DNA of 64,000 nt from positions 496,001-560,000 of the forward strand of contig NZ_JAHLPZ010000001.1 of the NCBI RefSeq assembly GCF_018918185.1, given 5' to 3'. Each line of letters begins with the position of its first letter. Position 1 is the stretch's first letter. The translations under genes were made by a program, and so were the position numbers. This DNA is from Eubacterium sp. MSJ-21 (GTDB taxonomy: Bacteria > Bacillota > Clostridia > Lachnospirales > Lachnospiraceae). This document shows positions 27,386 through 36,241 of this stretch, piece by piece. The notes beneath the pieces were generated by a model. It was not told the origin of the DNA, did no database searches, and saw nothing but the letters and a program-made list of their open reading frames with translations.

Positions 27386-28210
27386 ATGAATTTTCATATT
27401 ATGACATTATTTCCGGAGATGGTGCTTGGAGGTTTAAACGAGAGCATTACCGGAAAGGCAATTGAAAAAGGGCTGATCGGGGTAAATGCTGTAAATATTC
27501 GTGATTTCGCAGATAACCGGTACGGACATGTGGATGATTATACGTATGGTGGCGGTGCCGGCATGCTGATGCAGCCGGGACCGGTGTATGATGCGTATCA
27601 GTATGTGCTTGCACAGATTGCAGCACGCAGGGAAAAGGAAGGCAGACCAGCACAGACGAAAAAAGTGCGCGTGCTTTACATGACACCACAGGGACAGCCT
27701 TTTAAACAGTGCATGGCAGAGGAGTATGCGAAGGAAGATGATCTTGTACTTCTGTGTGGACATTATGAGGGCATTGATGAACGCGTGCTGGAAATGATCG
27801 TGACAGATTATGTCTCCATTGGTGATTTCGTGCTGACTGGTGGAGAGCTTCCGGCAATGATGATCGTAGATGCGACAAGCCGTCTTGTGCCAGGTGTGCT
27901 TGGAAGCGATGAAAGTGCTGTGTATGAAAGCTTCTATGATGGCTTGCTTGAATATCCGCAGTATACCCGCCCGGAAGAATTTATGGGAAAGAAGGTGCCG
28001 GAGGTGCTGCTTTCCGGACATCATAAGAATATCGAAGAGTGGCGGTATGAGCAGTCCATGCAGCGGACGCAGGAACGTCGTCCGGATCTGTATGAAGCCT
28101 ATGTGGAGGCACACCGGGAAGAGTTGGAAAAACGCAGGCGGAAAAAGGAAGAAAAAGAGCGAAAGCGGATTCGTCGGGAGCAACGTGCAAAAATGCAGGC
28201 AAATGAATAA
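27386..28210 (+). CDS. trmD: tRNA (guanine-N1-)-methyltransferase TrmD
   Basis: A 274-residue SPOUT enzyme that methylates G37 of tRNAs. It shows the start [13 protein letters not shown], the knot motifs [11 protein letters not shown] and [15 protein letters not shown], and PQYTRPEEF. The C-terminus carries an extra basic, charged helix ([19 protein letters not shown]) beyond the usual core, possibly an RNA-binding tail. GGAGG precedes it. It is the last gene of the operon. Confidence 0.97.
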   Translation: MNFHIMTLFPEMVLGGLNESITGKAIEKGLIGVNAVNIRDFADNRYGHVDDYTYGGGAGMLMQPGPVYDAYQYVLAQIAARREKEGRPAQTKKVRVLYMTPQGQPFKQCMAEEYAKEDDLVLLCGHYEGIDERVLEMIVTDYVSIGDFVLTGGELPAMMIVDATSRLVPGVLGSDESAVYESFYDGLLEYPQYTRPEEFMGKKVPEVLLSGHHKNIEEWRYEQSMQRTQERRPDLYEAYVEAHREELEKRRRKKEEKERKRIRREQRAKMQANE

Positions 28211-28280
28211 CTATCGCTTGTTTTGTGCGGCGATATAGTATATAATTTTAATTATCAAAAGAAGAAACGGGAGAGAAGTT

Positions 28281-28799
28281 ATGAAGAAAAAAGTATATAT
28301 GGCAGTACTCACACTGGCATTTGCAGGTCTTTTGACCGGTTGTGGCAAGAAAACAGAAGAGAATACAGATACCGGAGTGTCGATAAAGGATGATGTTGTG
28401 GAGTTTGTGAATGTAGAACTTCCGGCAGCAAAAGTAGATCATGACAATGCAATTGCAATCTACAATGCTTATTTTGCAGATACCGGTAGTCAGGATTTGG
28501 ATACGTTTAAAACTTCTTTGCAGGATACGGCTATTCCGGAAATGGAAAATTGTATTACAACGATTTCGAATATTGAAGTTGCAACAGATGAGGTTAAGAC
28601 ATTGAAGGATTCTTATTTGCAGAGTGTGCAGAAAGAGTGTGAGGCAATGAAGATGGTTGTGTCGGCAATTGACGGGGAAAATGCAGATTATCTGACACAG
28701 GCAGACAGTTTGATTGCAGAGGCGGCTACACTTCGGAGTGACTACCAGACAAAACTTCAGACGATTGCGAATGAGCAGGGAATTGTAGTAAATCAGTAA
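28281..28799 (+). CDS. Lipoprotein, unknown function
   Basis: A 172-residue protein with a lipoprotein signal peptide (MKKKVYMAVLTLAFAGLLTG, then Cys at about 21; lipobox LLTGC). The mature part is acidic and helical, with no recognised domain. GGGAG lies upstream. It is followed by a terminator, so it is probably a single-gene unit. Confidence 0.75.
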   Translation: MKKKVYMAVLTLAFAGLLTGCGKKTEENTDTGVSIKDDVVEFVNVELPAAKVDHDNAIAIYNAYFADTGSQDLDTFKTSLQDTAIPEMENCITTISNIEVATDEVKTLKDSYLQSVQKECEAMKMVVSAIDGENADYLTQADSLIAEAATLRSDYQTKLQTIANEQGIVVNQ

Positions 28800-28806
28800 T
28801 GGTAAG

Positions 28807-28837
28807 AAAGCTGTCGGTGAAATATCCGGCAGCTTTT
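28807..28837 (+). terminator. Terminator after the lipoprotein gene
   Basis: AAAGCTGTCGG / CCGGCAGCTTT stem with an 8-nt loop, followed by a short T run. Confidence 0.8.
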
Positions 28838-28860
28838 CGATTTATATGAGGAATGTGCTT

Positions 28861-29427
28861 ATGGAACAGACAGAACGTGAAAAAAAGGAACAGGCATATA
28901 TCACACAGCTGAAAAAAAGCATGAATCCGGAGGATGTTGCCGGGTTGTATCATCTGTATCAGAAGCTGACAGAGAAAAGTTATTTTCGAACGGATGTGGG
29001 GTTTGGTTTTCTGGCAGAGCTAAGAGAGTATCTTGTAAAAAACGGATACCAGATAGATATTTATACAACACCGAAATCACCGGCAAATAAAAAAGTATCT
29101 GAAGAGCATGCAGAGGCACATTTGCGCAGAAAATATGATGCACTCTGTGAAAAGCAGGAACAGACAGAACAGGAAGTGGAACGGTTGAATCTGATCCGCG
29201 TTCGTCTGACAATTGCGGTTGTTGCACTTGCAGCTGTGGTAATTGGAATGCTATTTATTACAGTGACAAATAAAAATGTTGGATACTTTCATGCAGAGCA
29301 GAAAATACAGGATAAATATTCGTATTGGGAAGAACAGCTGGACGTACGGGAGAAGGAACTACAGGAGTGGGAAAAAGAACTTGGTGAGCAGGCAGAAAAA
29401 ATGAATGAAACCAAGACACAAAATTGA
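28861..29427 (+). CDS. Coiled-coil membrane protein, unknown
   Basis: A 188-residue protein. Charged N-terminal helices (residues 1-110) are followed by one membrane segment (LTIAVVALAAVVIGMLFI) and a C-terminal coiled coil of about 45 residues. GAGGA 8 nt upstream selects ATG 28861 over ATG 28846. It lies just before a two-component system but has a separate promoter region after it. Function unknown. Confidence 0.7.
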   Translation: MEQTEREKKEQAYITQLKKSMNPEDVAGLYHLYQKLTEKSYFRTDVGFGFLAELREYLVKNGYQIDIYTTPKSPANKKVSEEHAEAHLRRKYDALCEKQEQTEQEVERLNLIRVRLTIAVVALAAVVIGMLFITVTNKNVGYFHAEQKIQDKYSYWEEQLDVREKELQEWEKELGEQAEKMNETKTQN

Positions 29428-29437
29428 CAAAAATAAA

Positions 29438-29446
29438 TGCTATAAT
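29438..29446 (+). promoter_or_regulatory. Extended -10 promoter of the two-component operon
   Basis: TGCTATAAT matches the extended -10 form. The TTGACA at 29424-29429 is only 11 nt upstream and too close to act as its -35. Confidence 0.65.
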
Positions 29447-29490
29447 CGGATACAATCAATGATAGAAGATGATAGTTAGGAGGAACTGGG

Positions 29491-30165
29491 ATGAATGATT
29501 TAAAAGTGCTGGTCGTGGATGATGAGAGCCGTATGCGCAAGCTGGTACGTGACTTCCTTGTGAAGGACGGGTATTCCGTTGTGGAGGCTGCAGACGGGGA
29601 AGAAGCGGTCGATGTTTTTATGTCAGATAAGGACATCTCATTGATCATTCTGGATGTGATGATGCCAAAGTTGGATGGATACGGAGTGGCAGAGGAAGTA
29701 CGGAAAATGTCTGATGTACCAATCATCATGCTGACGGCCAAAAGTGATGAAAAGGATGAATTGCGGGGGTTCGATCTTGGAATTGATGAATATATAACAA
29801 AACCGTTTTCTCCGCGGATTCTGGTGGCAAGAGTGGAAGCTGTGCTTCGCAGAACACAGACAGATGCGGAAGCAAATGTAATTACAGTGGATGGAATCGA
29901 GATGGATATTGCTGCCCATCAGGTAAAGGTAGATGGGACACCGATTGAGCTGTCCTATAAGGAATTTGAATTGTTAAATTATTTTTTACAGAATCGTGGT
30001 GTGGCATTGTCCAGAGAGAAAATTCTGAACAATGTCTGGAATTATGATTATTTTGGAGATGCCAGGACAATTGATACCCATGTAAAGAAGCTTCGGAGTA
30101 AGCTTGGAAGCAAGGGTGACTACATCAAGACGATTTGGGGTATGGGTTATAAGTTCGAAGGCTAA
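29491..30165 (+). CDS. OmpR/PhoB-family response regulator
   Basis: A 224-residue regulator. The receiver domain has the acidic pair in VVDDESRMRK, the phospho-acceptor Asp in IILDVMMPKLDG, Thr in MLTAKS and Lys in YITKPFSP. The C-terminal winged-helix DNA-binding domain shows LSYKEFELLNYFLQN and RTIDTHVKKLRSKL. AGGAGG precedes the ATG. It overlaps the kinase gene downstream, its evident partner. Confidence 0.96.
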   Translation: MNDLKVLVVDDESRMRKLVRDFLVKDGYSVVEAADGEEAVDVFMSDKDISLIILDVMMPKLDGYGVAEEVRKMSDVPIIMLTAKSDEKDELRGFDLGIDEYITKPFSPRILVARVEAVLRRTQTDAEANVITVDGIEMDIAAHQVKVDGTPIELSYKEFELLNYFLQNRGVALSREKILNNVWNYDYFGDARTIDTHVKKLRSKLGSKGDYIKTIWGMGYKFEG

Positions 30166-31648
30166 GGCACGTAATTCGATTCGTGTCAAGATATCCATGA
30201 TGGTTGTTTTTTTCTCTGTATTTATAATTGCAGCATCCTGGCTGCTTTGCAGTTATGTACTTGGCGGTGTTTTCCGTTACAGCATAAAGAACAACCTGAT
30301 TGCAACCTATAATTCCTGTAACGGACTGTTTCAGGATCAAAGTGAAGATGCGTTTGACAATGGCGACTTGTTTGGGCAGATCAAAAACCCGCAGGATGCG
30401 GTTGTCATGATTGTGGATTCAAACAACGGGAAATTATATACGTCTATTAACGATGAAGGTCAGATGATGGAAGGCATGCGGAGCCTTTTGAGCAGTATCC
30501 GAAGTGAGGACAGCGAGAGCCAGTTTGATAAGGGTGAATATATCATCCGGAGAAACCATGATACAGTAACAAATGCAGATTATTATGATTTGATTGGAAG
30601 GCTGGATAATGGATACGAGATATTGCTTCGGACACCGATTGCGCGTGTTGAGTCGGTCATGCAGGTCATGACACATCTGTTTGTCTATATCTGTATCGGA
30701 CTTATGGTGTTTGGAACAGCGTTTATGCTGTTGTTCAGTAATATTTTTGCAGCTCCGATCAAACGGATGTCCAAGGCTGCAAAAAGAATGAGTGAGCTTG
30801 ATTTTGATGTAAAGATTCCAGTTACAAGCAATGATGAGATCGGAGAACTTGGAAACAGTATGAATGAGATGTCTGAAAAGCTGGAGCGGACGATCTCGGA
30901 ACTAAAAGCAGCAAATATCGAGTTGCAGCGGGATATCGCAGAACGCCGGAAAATGGATGATATGCGAAAGGAATTTTTGTCGCATGTATCTCATGAGTTG
31001 AAAACACCGATTGCATTGATTCAGGGATATGCAGAGGGCTTGAAGGATGATATGTGCGAAGATAAAGAAAGTCGTGATTTCTATACAGATGTTATCATTG
31101 ATGAGTCACATAAGATGAACACGATGGTAAAACGTCTGCTCACGTTGAATGAGATTGAGTTTGGCGATACGAAGCTTAATATTGAACGGTTTGAACTGGT
31201 TGGTTTTGTCAATTCAATTCTGGCTTCAACGAAGATTCTGGCAGAAGAGAAAGGTGCAGAGATTATCTTTGAAGAAGAACCGCCAGTGTATGTGTGGGCA
31301 GATGAGTATATGATTGAAGAGGTCTTTACAAATTATCTGACAAATGCCATTCATTATGTAAGAAAAGATGGTGTGATCCGCATTTCATTTAAACCAATGG
31401 GAAATGATGTACGTGTCTGTGTCTATAATCAGGGTGATTGGATTGCGCAAGAGGATATTGACCGTGTTTTTGAGAAATTCTATAAGGCGGATAAGGCACG
31501 GACGAGAGAATATGGCGGTAATGGAATTGGTCTTTCTATCGTCGCAGCTACAATGGAAGCGCACGGAAAGAACTATGGTGTGGAAAATGTAGCAGATGGT
31601 GTGATGTTTTACTTTGATTTGGATGCTAATGTGCTTGCCGATGAATGA
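30104..31648 (+). CDS. Sensor histidine kinase
   Basis: About 514 residues if started at TTG 30104 (GGAG 6 nt upstream), overlapping the regulator by 62 bp; the first ATG (30197) lacks a ribosome-binding site, so the exact start is uncertain. Two membrane segments (about 33-55 and 190-212) flank an extracytoplasmic sensor region. A HAMP domain (NIFAAPIKRMSKAAKRM) is followed by HisKA with SHVSHELKTPIALIQG and a HATPase domain with NYLTNAIHYV and GGNGIGLSIV. All catalytic boxes are intact. Ligand unknown. Confidence 0.94.
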   Translation: MEARVTTSRRFGVWVISSKAKARNSIRVKISMMVVFFSVFIIAASWLLCSYVLGGVFRYSIKNNLIATYNSCNGLFQDQSEDAFDNGDLFGQIKNPQDAVVMIVDSNNGKLYTSINDEGQMMEGMRSLLSSIRSEDSESQFDKGEYIIRRNHDTVTNADYYDLIGRLDNGYEILLRTPIARVESVMQVMTHLFVYICIGLMVFGTAFMLLFSNIFAAPIKRMSKAAKRMSELDFDVKIPVTSNDEIGELGNSMNEMSEKLERTISELKAANIELQRDIAERRKMDDMRKEFLSHVSHELKTPIALIQGYAEGLKDDMCEDKESRDFYTDVIIDESHKMNTMVKRLLTLNEIEFGDTKLNIERFELVGFVNSILASTKILAEEKGAEIIFEEEPPVYVWADEYMIEEVFTNYLTNAIHYVRKDGVIRISFKPMGNDVRVCVYNQGDWIAQEDIDRVFEKFYKADKARTREYGGNGIGLSIVAATMEAHGKNYGVENVADGVMFYFDLDANVLADE

Positions 31649-31705
31649 AATAAGTGGTAAAATTATTTTATCCTTGTGGGTAAAGAAACAGGTAATGCAT
31701 ATAAC

Positions 31706-32545
31706 ATGAGAAAACAGAGTATGAGTAAAAAACAGAAAGCAACACATGCAAATAAAAAAATATGGAAACGGCGGCTGCTGGCAGCACTGATCGCATGCGG
31801 TGTATTTGTGACAACCGGATGTGGACAGGTGATTGATTTGACGGATGAGGAAAATCATCTGATTGCAGAATATGCCGCAGAGCTTTTGCTGAAATATGAT
31901 CGGAATTATGATATGCGTTACAATCCGGATGAGCTGGAGGAAACGACAGAGACTATGACAGAAACGGACGCAACGACAGAGACAACGACGGAAGCTGAAA
32001 CTACAACGGAAGCTGTAACGACGGAGCAGGATGTTTCTGTGGATGGACAGACAACACAGGTACAGCCAAGTACAGATGAGACGGTGAAAGAAGATATCGG
32101 AGCAACTGTGGATCCGGATTTTGATATCGCTGCATTCGTTGGTGAGAACCGTATCTCTGTGCGATATGCATATTACATGGTGGTGGATAGTTATCCATCG
32201 TATGATCAGGACGGTATGTATATCGAGGTACAGGCACCGGAAGGCTACAAGCTGTTAGTTCTGAAGTTTGAGGTAGAGAATAAGACAAACGAGGATCAGG
32301 CAGTTGATCTGTATGATAAGGATGTCAATTATAATATTGTTGTTGATAACAGTCGGACAACCAAACAGATGCTGACGATTTTAGCGGATGATCTGTATAC
32401 CTATGACAAGACGATTCAGGCGAGCAGCCGGGAAGAAGCCGTGCTTTTGTATACGGTTTCCGATTCTGTGGCAAATAAATGGACGGACTTGAAATTACAG
32501 GTGAAATACGGTGGAACAAGTGCTGTCTTGCAGCTTGAACAGTAA
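31706..32545 (+). CDS. Lipoprotein with Thr/Glu-rich linker and DUF4352-like domain
   Basis: About 279 residues. A long basic N-terminus leads to a hydrophobic segment and lipobox VTTGC, so a lipoprotein is likely. The low-complexity linker has repeated TTE/ETT units (31945-32030). The C-terminal beta-sandwich (YKLLVLKFEVENKTNEDQAV, VLLYTVSDSV) resembles DUF4352-type telokin-like domains. ATG 31706 has only a distant AGGT; 31721 or GTG 31676 are alternatives. It follows the sensor kinase closely and may work with it. Confidence 0.75.
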   Translation: MRKQSMSKKQKATHANKKIWKRRLLAALIACGVFVTTGCGQVIDLTDEENHLIAEYAAELLLKYDRNYDMRYNPDELEETTETMTETDATTETTTEAETTTEAVTTEQDVSVDGQTTQVQPSTDETVKEDIGATVDPDFDIAAFVGENRISVRYAYYMVVDSYPSYDQDGMYIEVQAPEGYKLLVLKFEVENKTNEDQAVDLYDKDVNYNIVVDNSRTTKQMLTILADDLYTYDKTIQASSREEAVLLYTVSDSVANKWTDLKLQVKYGGTSAVLQLEQ

Positions 32546-32607
32546 GAATGATTAAGAATGATTTTGCACAGTTTTAGTATAGAGGGCTTGCATAAAGGAG
32601 GGTACAT

Positions 32608-33525
32608 ATGGATTCAAATATTTTATTGGAGAGCGGTACAAACGAACTTGAGGTACTTGAGTTCATCATAAACGGAAATCATTATGGAATCAATGTGGAG
32701 AAGGTACGGGAAATTCTTCCATACCAGGAGATTACACCGGTTCCAAATTCGCATCCATGCATCGAAGGTATTTTTATGCCACGTGGGGATATTATTACAG
32801 TGATTGATTTGTTCCAGACATTGGGATTTCCAAATCCGGACAAACAGAATAATTTCTTGATCGTGACGAATTTTAATAACCTGAATATTGCATTTGATGT
32901 ACAGTCTGTGCTTGGTATCAATCGTGTATCATGGAAGGATGTTGTAAAGCCGGATGCAACAGTCAGTGGCCCTGGAACCGGAATTGCAACCGGTATTATC
33001 AAGAATGAAGACAATCTGTTGATCATCCTTGATTTTGAACGTATCGTGGAAGGTATCTGTCCGGAGACAAGTTTGAAGATTTCACAGGTGACAGAGCTGG
33101 AAGACCGTGAGCGTAACAGTATTCCGATCCTGATTGCAGAGGATTCCATGATGCTCTGTAAGCTGATTGAGGATGCATTGCACAGAGCAGGTTATACGAA
33201 GCTTACAATCAAGAATAATGGACAGGAAGCATGGGATTATCTGTGTGAACTGAAGAAGAATAATGGTGTGGAATATGGTGCGAAGTGTCTGATCACGGAT
33301 ATTGAAATGCCACAGATGGATGGACATCATCTGATCAAGAAGATCCGTGAGACAGAAGGCTTGAAGCAGATTCCGATTGTGATATTCTCATCTTTGATCA
33401 ATGAGGATATGAAGCGTAAGGGCGATCTGCTTGGTGCGGATGCACAGATTAGTAAGCCGGAAATCGGACAGTTAGTTGGGATATTGGATAGTCTGGTTGC
33501 AAGTCAGATATACGGAACAAAATAA
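32608..33525 (+). CDS. cheV: Chemotaxis protein CheV
   Basis: A 305-residue coupling protein with an N-terminal CheW-like domain (ELEVLEFIINGNHYGI, MPRGDIITVIDL) and a C-terminal receiver domain with the acidic AEDSMM, the phospho-Asp in LITDIEMPQMDG and Lys in ISKPEIG. CheV links chemoreceptors to CheA and tunes adaptation. GGAGG is 6 nt upstream. No flagellar or receptor genes are in the window, so partners must be elsewhere. Confidence 0.95.
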   Translation: MDSNILLESGTNELEVLEFIINGNHYGINVEKVREILPYQEITPVPNSHPCIEGIFMPRGDIITVIDLFQTLGFPNPDKQNNFLIVTNFNNLNIAFDVQSVLGINRVSWKDVVKPDATVSGPGTGIATGIIKNEDNLLIILDFERIVEGICPETSLKISQVTELEDRERNSIPILIAEDSMMLCKLIEDALHRAGYTKLTIKNNGQEAWDYLCELKKNNGVEYGAKCLITDIEMPQMDGHHLIKKIRETEGLKQIPIVIFSSLINEDMKRKGDLLGADAQISKPEIGQLVGILDSLVASQIYGTK

Positions 33526-33533
33526 GTAAAATT

Positions 33534-33558
33534 ATGCCGGCAGGTTTCCTGTCGGCAT
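33534..33558 (+). terminator. Hairpin after cheV
   Basis: ATGCCGGCAGG / CCTGTCGGCAT stem with a TTT loop. There is no T run, so termination strength is doubtful. Confidence 0.55.
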
Positions 33559-33588
33559 CTGAAATTTATAGCATATGAGGTGAGAGAA

Positions 33589-34800
33589 ATGGACTTGAAG
33601 AGCACTGGAAAGACAAAAGAAGAAATCAAAGAAATGTATAATAAATATTTCTATGAGACATTTCAACGTTTTGATTTCATCGCAGAAAAGGGCGAGGATG
33701 ATTATGTAATTGATGAGACCGGCAAACGATATCTTGATTTTATGGCAGGCATCGCTGTTAACTCAGCCGGACATTGTAATAAGAAGGTAGTAGAAGCAAT
33801 CACAGAGCAGGCACATCAGATGATGCATGCATCGAATTATTGCTATACGATCCCGATGGCTATGCTGGCACAGCGCATTTGTGATGCAATTGGGATGGAG
33901 AAGATCTATTTCCAGAATTCCGGTGCAGAGGCAAATGAGGTTATGATCAAGCTTGCCAGAAAATACGGAAAAGATAATTTTGGACCAAACCGTTATCATA
34001 TTGTAACGGCGGAGAACAGCTTTCATGGACGGACACTTGCCACTCTTGCAGCAACCGGACAGCCAGGAACAGCAATCCAGAGAAACTACGATCCGATGAT
34101 TCCGGGATTTTCTTATGCAGAGTTTAATAATGTACAGTCGTTTGCAGATGCGTGTACAGAGGATACAATTGCAATCATGGTTGAGCCTGTGCAGGGAGAA
34201 GGCGGTGTGATTCCGGCAACGAAAGAGTTCTTGCAGGGCTTGCGCAAATTGTGTGATGAGCGTAATATGCTGTTGTTATTTGATGAGGTACAGACTGGCT
34301 GGGGAAGAACCGGAAGTCTGATGGCATTTATGGGATATGGTGTAAAACCGGATTGCGTCAGCATGGCGAAAGCGATGGGTGGTGGAATGCCGATTGGCGC
34401 GATGTGTACAAGCGCAAAGCTTGCACTTACATTTGGACCGGGTGCACATGGAAGCACCTATGCCGGAAATCCGGTTGCATGTGCTGCAAGCTATGCACAG
34501 ATCGGAGAGATCATGGATCAGAAGCTTCCTGAAAATGCAGAAAAGATTGGAACGTATTTCCGGGAGGAACTGTTGAAGCTTCCATGTGTGAAAGAGGTAC
34601 GTGGACGTGGACTTATGATCGGTGTAGAGTTCAACAAAGATATTGCGACTGACGTGAAGTATCAGTCTGCCGATGAAGGCTTGCTTATCACAGCAGTCAG
34701 ACCGAATGTGATCCGTCTGGTTCCTCCACTTGATATTACAGAGAAGGAATGTGATGAAGCATTTGCAATTTTACATAAGGTTGTATCAAAGTTGGTATAA
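33589..34800 (+). CDS. Acetylornithine aminotransferase-like class III PLP enzyme
   Basis: A 403-residue enzyme of the ArgD/ornithine aminotransferase family. It has FQNSGAEANEVMIKLAR, SFHGRTLATL, LLFDEVQTGWGRTG and the PLP-binding Lys in VSMAKAMGGGMPIG. Closest in pattern to acetylornithine or succinylornithine transaminases, but no arginine genes adjoin, so the substrate is uncertain. GAGGTGA precedes ATG 33589; an earlier GTG at 33580 lies inside that site. Confidence 0.88.
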   Translation: MDLKSTGKTKEEIKEMYNKYFYETFQRFDFIAEKGEDDYVIDETGKRYLDFMAGIAVNSAGHCNKKVVEAITEQAHQMMHASNYCYTIPMAMLAQRICDAIGMEKIYFQNSGAEANEVMIKLARKYGKDNFGPNRYHIVTAENSFHGRTLATLAATGQPGTAIQRNYDPMIPGFSYAEFNNVQSFADACTEDTIAIMVEPVQGEGGVIPATKEFLQGLRKLCDERNMLLLFDEVQTGWGRTGSLMAFMGYGVKPDCVSMAKAMGGGMPIGAMCTSAKLALTFGPGAHGSTYAGNPVACAASYAQIGEIMDQKLPENAEKIGTYFREELLKLPCVKEVRGRGLMIGVEFNKDIATDVKYQSADEGLLITAVRPNVIRLVPPLDITEKECDEAFAILHKVVSKLV

Positions 34801-34835
34801 TGAAGGTAAAGTGTTTTTGACAGGAGGCTATGACA

Positions 34836-36215
34836 ATGAGACGTAAAAATGCATGGACAACGTACAATAAAAAGCAGTTAGACGAGTTGGAGAAGCTTTG
34901 TAAGAACTATCTGAAGTTTCTGGATAAAGGAAAGACGGAACGTGAGTGTGTAAAGCAGATTGTAAAGCAGGCAGAAGAAAAAGGCTATGTGAATCTGGCA
35001 GATATCACAAAGGATAAGAAGTCGCTCAAGGCAGGTGACAAGGTATATAGTGTCTGCATGGATAAGACAGTTGCTCTGTTCCAGATCGGAAAGAAGAAGC
35101 TTGAAAAGGGAATGAACATCTTAGGCGCACATATTGATTCACCTCGTATGGATGTCAAGCAGAATCCGTTGTATGAGAGCGAAGAGTTCGCATATCTTGA
35201 TACACATTACTATGGTGGTATCAAGAAGTATCAGTGGGTAACATTGCCGCTTGCTTTGCATGGTGTTGTAGTAAAAAAAGATGGAACGGTGATTACAGTC
35301 AACGTTGGTGAGGACAAGAATGATCCGGTATTCTGTGTGACTGATCTGTTGATTCATCTTGCTGGCGAGCAGATGGAGAAAAAGGCAAACAAGGTAATTG
35401 AGGGAGAAAATCTGGATGTCCTTGTCGGCAGTAAGCCTTTGGAAGGAAAGGAAAAGGATGCAGTGAAAGAGGGTATCCTTGAAATCCTGAAAGAAAAGTA
35501 TGATATGACAGAAGAGGACTTCATGTCTGCGGAGATCGAGGTTGTTCCAGCCGGACATGCGCGTGAGGCGGGTCTGGATCACAGTATGGTCATGTCCTAT
35601 GGACAAGATGATCGCGTGTGCGCATATACATCTCTGGCAGCCATGCTTGAAGTGGATGAGGTAGAAAAGACAACTTGCTGTCTTCTTACAGATAAAGAGG
35701 AGATTGGAAGTGTTGGAGCGACAGGTATGCAGTCACGGTTCTTTGAGAATTCTGTGGCAGAGCTGATGGATGCAATGGGAGAGTTCAGTGAGTTATCGCT
35801 GCGCAGATGTCTGGCAAACTCCAGCATGCTTTCTTCCGATGTAAATGCAGCATATGATCCGTTATTTGCAAGTGCATTTGAAAAGAATAATGCATCTTAT
35901 TTTGGCCGTGGTGTTGTATTCAGCAAGTTTACCGGTTCCAGAGGAAAATCTGGAAGCAATGATGCAAATGCAGAATATATCGCACGTATTCGTAAGATGA
36001 TGGATAAAAATGAGGTATGCTTCCAGATGGCAGAACTTGGAAAGGTTGATGTCGGCGGTGGCGGAACGATTGCTTATATTCTGTCGTTGTATGGCATGGA
36101 AGTCATCGACTGTGGTGTGGCTGTCCTGAATATGCATGCACCTTGGGAAATCACATCCAAGGCAGATATCTACGAAGCATATAAGTGCTATAAAGTATTT
36201 TTAAAAGAAGCATAA
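34836..36215 (+). CDS. M18 family aminopeptidase
   Basis: A 459-residue zinc aminopeptidase (aspartyl aminopeptidase family) of the cytoplasm. Metal-site motifs: His in LGAHIDSPRMD, Asp in SYGQDDRVCAY, Glu pair in LTDKEEIGSVGATG, and the late His in NMHAPWEITSK. AGGAGG at 34822-34827 fits ATG 34836 (8 nt) rather than ATG 34830 (2 nt). It is 35 bp after the aminotransferase gene and may share its transcript. Confidence 0.94.
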   Translation: MRRKNAWTTYNKKQLDELEKLCKNYLKFLDKGKTERECVKQIVKQAEEKGYVNLADITKDKKSLKAGDKVYSVCMDKTVALFQIGKKKLEKGMNILGAHIDSPRMDVKQNPLYESEEFAYLDTHYYGGIKKYQWVTLPLALHGVVVKKDGTVITVNVGEDKNDPVFCVTDLLIHLAGEQMEKKANKVIEGENLDVLVGSKPLEGKEKDAVKEGILEILKEKYDMTEEDFMSAEIEVVPAGHAREAGLDHSMVMSYGQDDRVCAYTSLAAMLEVDEVEKTTCCLLTDKEEIGSVGATGMQSRFFENSVAELMDAMGEFSELSLRRCLANSSMLSSDVNAAYDPLFASAFEKNNASYFGRGVVFSKFTGSRGKSGSNDANAEYIARIRKMMDKNEVCFQMAELGKVDVGGGGTIAYILSLYGMEVIDCGVAVLNMHAPWEITSKADIYEAYKCYKVFLKEA

Positions 36216-36241
36216 AATGAAAGATAAAGATTGATACCAAT

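Noticed and set aside
27434-28183. 249-codon minus-strand open frame opposite trmD
   Set aside because: Complementary-strand artefact of trmD; no ribosome-binding site or recognisable domain.
29424-29446. Canonical -35/-10 promoter for the two-component operon
   Set aside because: TTGACA and TATAAT are only 11 nt apart; only the extended -10 is credible.
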